Assembly (NCBI GenBank): GCA_001692895.1
Contig: KV748283.1
Location: 1 to 64,000, forward strand
From: Cenococcum geophilum 1.58
Lineage: Eukaryota; Ascomycota; Dothideomycetes; Gloniales; Gloniaceae
Length of the DNA stretch: 64,000 nucleotides
Direction of reading: 5' to 3'
Both the position numbers and the translations under genes were made by a program. Positions 58,419-64,000 of this stretch are shown one piece after another. The notes under the pieces were generated by a model. The model had not been told where the DNA came from and searched no databases. It was given only the letters and a program-made list of their open reading frames with translations. How positions within the stretch are numbered: the first letter of the stretch is position 1; each line of letters starts with the position of its first letter.

Positions 58419-58839
58419 TGTTACGAACGCTTTAAGTACAATATTATAACTACTTAGAGAAAAGTTAGAAGAAGCTAGTTAGTTAATTTAGGCATAGTCT
58501 AGAATGGAGCTAATAGAGCTATATAATAAGGAATAGTAACTAAGGTTATATAACGTAATTTATATAATCTGTGTAATCTATAGGATTTATAACAGAGTAG
58601 ATAGAGTATACGTACCTTACGTACTAAGGGGATTTCTTAGGAGTACGGTTGTGTATTTAAAGGACCACAGTCCCTACCTAGATAGTTCTCTCCTTTGTAG
58701 TAAATCTTAGAATATAATTAGAGTTAATCTATTAAGCAACCACTCCACCAGTTATTATTACGTTGTTAACTTCTTGTTTACCTATATACCTAGCCTATTA
58801 ACAAGTCCACCGTAGTTCCTGCTATAAGGCTTCGTTATA
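58419..58839 (+). repeat. Gypsy-X3 3' LTR
   Basis: 421 bp, starting TGTTACGAACGC and ending CTTCGTTATA, followed by the CCTAG duplication and Copia-C DNA. Confidence 0.9.
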
Positions 58840-58844
58840 CCTAG

Positions 58845-61800
58845 TGTTAAGCGGCAATAGAGAGATTAAATAAAACCTTAGGTTAATAAATAGGAGTAAT
58901 ATAAGCTTCGCGAGCGCGTTCCTCCACATATCCTTACTTTAGAGAATTAATATTAATAACGTCAATCTTCTTACCTTAACCCTTTTAGCGTAAAGTAATA
59001 AAATCCTTATTTAGGGAGAGGATGCATTTATTAAAGAGTAATGGTATTATTAAATTAAGCTTTTCCTTTAGCTTTACTATAAGATTTGCCTTTACTAGCT
59101 CGTCTTCTTTAAGAGCTAAGAATTAGTCGTCTTTTAAGATAATTATATTATTAGTTTATATGCCGACAATTCTAAATAGGGTTCCCGTAGTTATAATAAG
59201 AAAGTAGGGATTAAATATAGAAGTAGTTATTAAAAGCTTCTCTTTATAGTACTTACTATAAGTAGCCTACTAATAAGTTCCTGCCTCTGCGATTCTATAT
59301 AATGGCTTAAATATAACTATAATTATATCTTCGGGATATTAGTAGCGAATTTACTCTAGAAGGTATGCTAATATTAAGCGCTAAAGGTATATCTCTAATT
59401 AAGTATAGGCCTAAGTAATATCCCGTAAATAAACCGCTATTTTATTCTTTATTAAGGAGGGGGCTAATATAACAATAACTCGCTAACTAGCTTATTAAAT
59501 TATAAGAGATTATATAAGAATTACCTCCTTACTATTATTATTGTAACCTTAGATAATAAGCCTTAATTTCTTAAATAGGGTATTAGTAGCTTTGCCCTTA
59601 ATCTTATTAACTATTTTTAACTTAAAGATGCGAACTTTATTAAACTTAGTAGGGTTATATTTCTTAAATTTAAAGACTCCTCTTATAATAAGACTATCGA
59701 TCTCCTACTTATTAGATGCTTAAAAAGGAGCTTTAGGGGTTATAATATAACCTTCTTTTTAGAGCTGTTTTGCGAGCTTAAAGCTAGCCTTTTCCTTAGC
59801 TGTTATAAAGGCTATTAATAACTTAACTCTATTCTTAATGGCGGTAATAAATTGCTCTTTAAAATTAATAAGGTATTAGCGATTTTATAATCCCTTTAGG
59901 CGACCTCTACCGCGTTATAGTTGTGGTATATTTACTACAATTATATTAGAATTATAGTCGACTTTTAAAGTATATTAATTGTAGTTCTCATCTAGGGCAT
60001 TTTTTAGGGTATCCTATAAAGGTTTGGAACTATTATCTTTATAATAAGGCTTAGTAATAGTTAAATGGAATTAAGTAGGTCTATAAGGCATCTAAATAGT
60101 ATAAGTTTAACTATTAATTATAATAAGTTAGTATGGGCCTAACTATCCTCCCTTTTTACGCTATACGCGTACCTTAGACTAGAGTGGCAGATTAAGTATA
60201 ATTAAGGTATTTAGGCCATTTCTTATTCCTAGTGCGTTATTAACCTAGCGTATAGCATAGAGACGTCGCACCTCCTTTATTGCCTTGTTAATAGCCTTAG
60301 CTTATTATATAATAGAAGGAGATAGTAAAGAATTATTAGTTATTTAAGAGTATGCGCTAAAGACTAGTAATATAGGTATAAGCCTATCCGGGCCAGCGGG
60401 TTTATTAATAGCCTTAATAGCTATTTATAAGATAAGCTCTTTACTAGCGCCCTCTAATTCTAAAGAAATAATCTTATATATACGGCGTAATGGCGTATAA
60501 TATCGCTCTACTTTTTTAATACTATTATATACCTTAATAGGGACTTCCTTAACCTTAATTGCTATTACCTTTATCTATTATTAAAACTCTATAGATAAGA
60601 AGTTCTTTTCTATATTATAAATAATTTAATTAGGGGGTTCTAGGTAAACATTAATCTAGTATAACTAAAGGGTATCCTATATATTCTTAGCTAATATATC
60701 CTTTAAAAAAACGTGCGGCTTAAAAGGAAGTTAAGAAGTTAATAACTTAGAGTACTAGCTTACCACTAAGGTATATAACGTTAATAATAATATAGAAGTT
60801 AAAGTTATAGTTATTTTTAAGGGTAAACTTAAATCGGCTAGGGGACTTCTGGTTTATTTAGTAGTAATAATAGTACTTTATAAGATACTTAATTACCTTA
60901 ACTTTAACTTTATAACCTACTCGCTAAAGAACCCTAAGCAATTAATAAACAGATAGGTGGCTAAATTGACGATATAGTTAACATAACTCTAACTTAGTTA
61001 GGTGGCTTTAAGTAATACTCTTTTTTAGTTAATAAAGGAGTAACTAAGGGTGACCCTACTTACGCACAACGGGTACCTAATTATCTTCCTAAATAAGTAT
61101 ATTCTTAAGGTTATTAAGCTTAACACCTAATTTATTTATATCTTTAATGCAAAATAGAAACGGGGTATTTATAGGAATAATATAAAAAGTAATACACCCT
61201 AAGGGGGTTTTAACCCTAATTATGCTAAGAGAGATTATAGTACCCTTGCTAAAACAAATTGTATATTAGCCTACCGTTAAATAGTTAATCTAAATAGAGC
61301 TATTAAGCTGCTAAAGGGCTTAAACTTAAGGTTCTCCTACTATAGATACTCCTGCGGCTCTAGTATTTAGTATAATACTATAAAAGACGTTTACTAAGTA
61401 TTTGTTATTAAAGGAGAATACAAAACTCTTTTTTAACTTATTAAAGATATTTAACTTTGTAATAGAATGGAACGTAGATTAGTTATTAAAAATAGCGACG
61501 GTTTATATACTATTTACCTTACTATACTTAGTAAAGTATTAGTTAGGAAAGTAGCCCTTAATTTCTATATCTATAAGGAGCTATTCAGCCTTATTAACCT
61601 TACCCTTAAGATCTTCTATGCCTTTATATTAAATTAGGAAGCTTTAGAAGTAAGCCATAGTAACCTTATAATTTCCGATATTTCTTATACTTTAGCGAAA
61701 CTTATTATATACCTCCTTTCGTTTATTAAGAGAATACCTAGTTAACTAGCAATTTAGCTTCTTATAAACATAGCATTTTTTCTAGTAATTACTTTAAAAT

Positions 61801-63583
61801 AAACCTCTATAAGGACCTCTACCTTTACCTTATAGTTATTAATTATACCCTCTACCATATTACCTACTATGGCCATTATATATTTAATTAGTCTAGTTAT
61901 AATCGTATTAGTTAGGTGGGTTGATTAAGGTAGGTTAGAGTTAGGTGTTAAATTACTATACTTTTTAAGAGTGTAGAGTGGTGCTAATAAAAGATCTTAA
62001 TTAAGTATATACTCCTTTATAAGTATTTATAGGATTAAAGAGAGTAAGGTTATATTCTTTAACGCCTTAGTATACGCTAATAACTTAATTATATAGGCTA
62101 AAATCCTCTTAATATAATTTAGATAAACCACACTAAATTATCTAAAGTTAATTAAAGAGCTTTTAAAGATAATTAAGCTAAGGGATACCTAGGTTTATAG
62201 TAATAATCCTTAAAAGAGTAGTCTCTCTCTATTCTAATATATACTATTACTTATTCTCTTTTATTTTAAAGTAGTATCTTAACTTATATATTATGCGGTT
62301 AAAATTATATCCTTTTCCTACTAAATAATTATAATAGAAGGTACTAGCTTAGCCCTTAAGCATAACGGAATAGGCGTTATAGTATTAATTAGACTCTATT
62401 CCTACTTTCTAGTAATAGTTATAGAAGATACGCAATTTCGAATTAAGAATATTATATAATTCCCCGCTAAACTTCTTTTTCTAATTTAAATAGAGCTTTA
62501 TAAGCTTTATAAGCAATTTTAAACTACCTCTAATTTAAGATTAAGATAGAGGAGGTGGGAGTTATATTATAGGCTGTAGTAGAAATATAAGTCTAGTCGG
62601 TAGAGTTTAAAGGCTGTTAAATCGCGAAGTAATGGAATCCTATGCCTACTCTTATTGGGGTATAGTATCTAATATTAAAGTTACAGGTTAAATTGGATAT
62701 AGAGGAGTTAAAGGTAGAGGTAGATTTGTCTCTAAAAGTATATTGCTTAGATTCTATTATAAGTTAAGCTTCCTTATAGTGCGTAGTTAGTGCTTAATCT
62801 CTTCTTTTATATTAATAACCTACTTCTAAATATTATCTCTAATAGTACCCCCGTCTATAGGTATAAACACTTTATACTCCTATAAGAAGTTACGGAAGTC
62901 TTATATAATATCCTTCTTTATAGAAGTCTATATTCCCTTTATCCATTTAATAAAGTCCTCCCTTACACAGTACTATAGCATAGTGTTGTTATATTCGCTA
63001 TCTTTATAGTATGCTATACGGTATAATAAGAATCTATTTAAGTCTTGCTAATTAACATCTTTAAGGTTAGTTATATTGGTGTTCTATATCTCTAGGTTAA
63101 TGTCTTTCTTATACTTCTTTAGGTAGATTAACGCTATAATAGAATCTATAAAGGTACACGGAGGGTATTAAGGTAGTTATTTAACGCGTTTTAATAAAAA
63201 GATTAAGGAAAATGAGGGTTGTTTAACGTGTAATTAGGTAGTAATTATAATTCTATAGTCTATAAAGGTACATAGAGGGTATTAAGGTAGTTATTTTTAA
63301 TGCGTTTTAGACGTTGACTTAGGACCCTAGGTTTAGTAATACTTTTAACCTAAAGTACTCGACTAAATCTTTATAAACGTGGTTATTCTATATAATAGAT
63401 GCAACTTAGTATCTCCTAGTACTTAGTAACACTTCTATTACTAGTTTTTTGCAAGTTTAAGGTAGTATAGTATCGCCGGGATCTATTCCATATAAGCGCA
63501 TATAGCACCCCTATATAAGACTGTCTTTTCTATTTAAAAACCTAGCTACTTTATAGTTAACTATATATTTAACTACTAATTAG
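58845..63583 (-). pseudogene. Copia-C gag-pol remnant, main segment
   Basis: Minus-strand match to Copia-A over its length. Approximate parts: gag 63100-62000, zinc-knuckle region near 61780, protease near 61370, integrase 60850-60330 and reverse transcriptase 59830-59080. The polyprotein runs on toward RNase H up to 58845, where Gypsy-X3 intervenes. Broken many times. Confidence 0.8.
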
Positions 63584-63748
63584 TATTAGTTATATAGGGT
63601 GACTTACTAATAACGACTACCTAAGTAGGTTACAGTAATGTTAGTTAAAAAGCTTGCTTATTTAATTGACGGAGGGCGAGGAGCTTAAGGCTCCTCGCCA
63701 CGCTAGTGCCGCGGCAATACGTGACAACCGCTTACCTTATTCCCGACA
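63584..63748 (-). repeat. Copia-C 5' LTR
   Basis: 165 bp, ends TGTCGGG and CTAATA on the minus strand. It shows the uninterrupted TTAA site that piggyBac used in the other LTR. Confidence 0.9.
63675..63699. other. LTR hairpin (Copia-C)
   Basis: Perfect 10-bp arms GGCGAGGAGC and GCTCCTCGCC enclose TTAAG. In the sister LTR the TTAA of this loop is the piggyBac insertion site. Confidence 0.7.
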
Positions 63749-64000
63749 GGTATATAGATAGAGAGAGAAGTTAACAATATAATATAACTGGTGGAGTGGT
63801 TGCCTAATAGATTAACTCTAATTATATTCTAAGATTTACTATAAAGAGAAGAACTATCTAGGTAGGGACTATGGTCCTTTAAATATACAACCATACTCTT
63901 AAGAAATCCTCCTTATATATAATGTACGTGTTATATATAATATACATAGGTATATAATCCGTATACCGCGTATACTGCGTATAACGTTATATAACCTTAG
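63749..64000 (-). repeat. Gypsy-X2 5' LTR, outer part (runs off the window)
   Basis: After the GGTAT duplication the sequence matches the Gypsy-X LTR read on the minus strand (CTGGTGGAGTGGTTGCCTAA and onward). It continues past 64000. The TCCGTATACCGCGTATACTG region differs from X3 in short words and may be a local expansion. Confidence 0.85.

Larger units (their letters stand above)
43995..58839 (+). mobile_element. Gypsy-X3, complete chromodomain Ty3/gypsy element split by Gypsy-W
   Basis: Plus-strand element with 421-bp LTRs (43995-44415 and 58419-58839) and the duplication CCTAG (43990-43994 and 58840-58844). Gypsy-W (50015-56929 plus its duplication) sits in the integrase region, so Gypsy-X3 itself is about 7.9 kb. 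Parts: gag with zinc-knuckle region, a long spacer, protease, reverse transcriptase, RNase H, integrase, chromodomain and a long 3' part. The purine-rich AAAGAGGAGGGAGATAG precedes the 3' LTR. It serves as reference for X1, X2 and the solo LTR. Structurally whole, strongly RIP-mutated, many breaks. Confidence 0.92.
39158..63748 (-). mobile_element. Copia-C, Ty1/copia element with two large insertions
   Basis: Minus-strand copia element whose own DNA (about 6 kb) is 39158-39262, 43006-43994 and 58845-63748. LTRs are 165 bp: the left one is split by a piggyBac-like element at its TTAA (39158-39262 plus 43006-43065), and the right one is 63584-63748. The duplication GGTAT flanks the whole (39153-39157 and 63749-63753). 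Gypsy-X3 is inserted within the RNase H region with the duplication CCTAG. When the insertions are set aside the order gag, protease, integrase, reverse transcriptase, RNase H remains. It is broken many times. Confidence 0.9.
35827..64000 (-). mobile_element. Gypsy-X2, partial Gypsy-X copy split by Copia-C
   Basis: Gag and protease of Gypsy-X lie on the minus strand at 35827-39060. They are followed by the 5' LTR, whose left 57 bp (39101-39157) are separated from the rest (63754-64000 and beyond the window) by Copia-C and its duplication GGTAT (39153-39157 and 63749-63753). By comparison with the X3 LTR about 110 bp of this LTR lie past the window end. Similarity ends on the left near 35827. 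Fossil with many breaks. Confidence 0.85.

Overview
The window looks like a gene-poor, transposon-filled heterochromatic block from a filamentous ascomycete (Pezizomycotina). Nearly all of it is AT-rich, with CA and TG dinucleotides replaced by TA. Paired LTRs differ almost only by transitions. Both are the mark of repeat-induced point mutation (RIP). The element mix (Fot1-like and other TA-flanked MITEs, a Helitron, Ty1/copia elements, chromodomain Ty3/gypsy elements, a piggyBac-like element and a hAT MITE) also fits such a fungus. I see no intact host gene, no tRNA and no rRNA. The species cannot be named from this.

Layout. 1-288 is AT-rich with a short tandem repeat. 289-2490 is a GC-richer block, not RIP-mutated, built of repeated hairpin words. 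2752-2917 is a solo copia LTR. A Helitron Rep/helicase gene starts at 3764. It is split by a MITE (4912-5199) and by Copia-A (minus, 6230-12255) and stops at 12521, where Gypsy-Y begins. Gypsy-Y (plus, about 12522-24515) carries Copia-B (13237-19497), two solo LTRs (21104-21288 and 21459-21880) and a foldback Fot1-like MITE (23044-23450). It is followed by a partial Gypsy-X copy, X1 (24516-26783), and part of a minus-strand Gypsy-Z copy whose LTR holds a complete plus-strand Gypsy-Z (27472-33444).

From 33469 comes an unassigned stretch that contains a small non-autonomous LTR element (33979-35618). Then comes X2, a partial minus-strand Gypsy-X whose LTR is split by Copia-C (minus, 39158-63748) and continues past the end of the window. 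Copia-C has a piggyBac-like transposon (39263-43001) in its left LTR, and that transposon holds a hAT-type MITE (41614-42651). Copia-C also holds Gypsy-X3 (43995-58839), which in turn holds Gypsy-W (50015-56929). Most of these joins are fixed at single-base level by target-site duplications: 5 bp for LTR elements, TTAA for piggyBac, 8 bp for hAT and TA for the MITEs.

The nesting gives a relative order of arrival. Helitron precedes Copia-A and Gypsy-Y. Gypsy-Y precedes Copia-B, the solo LTRs, the MITE and X1. X2 precedes Copia-C, which precedes both piggyBac (then hAT) and X3 (then W). Protein-coding remnants belong to the mobile elements and are treated as fossils. The most unusual points are the 103-bp direct terminal repeats of the piggyBac-like element, the mirrored 12-bp arrays of the hAT MITE, a hairpin in the copia LTRs that differs between subfamilies by paired changes and whose loop is the piggyBac target, and the hairpin modules of the GC-rich left block.
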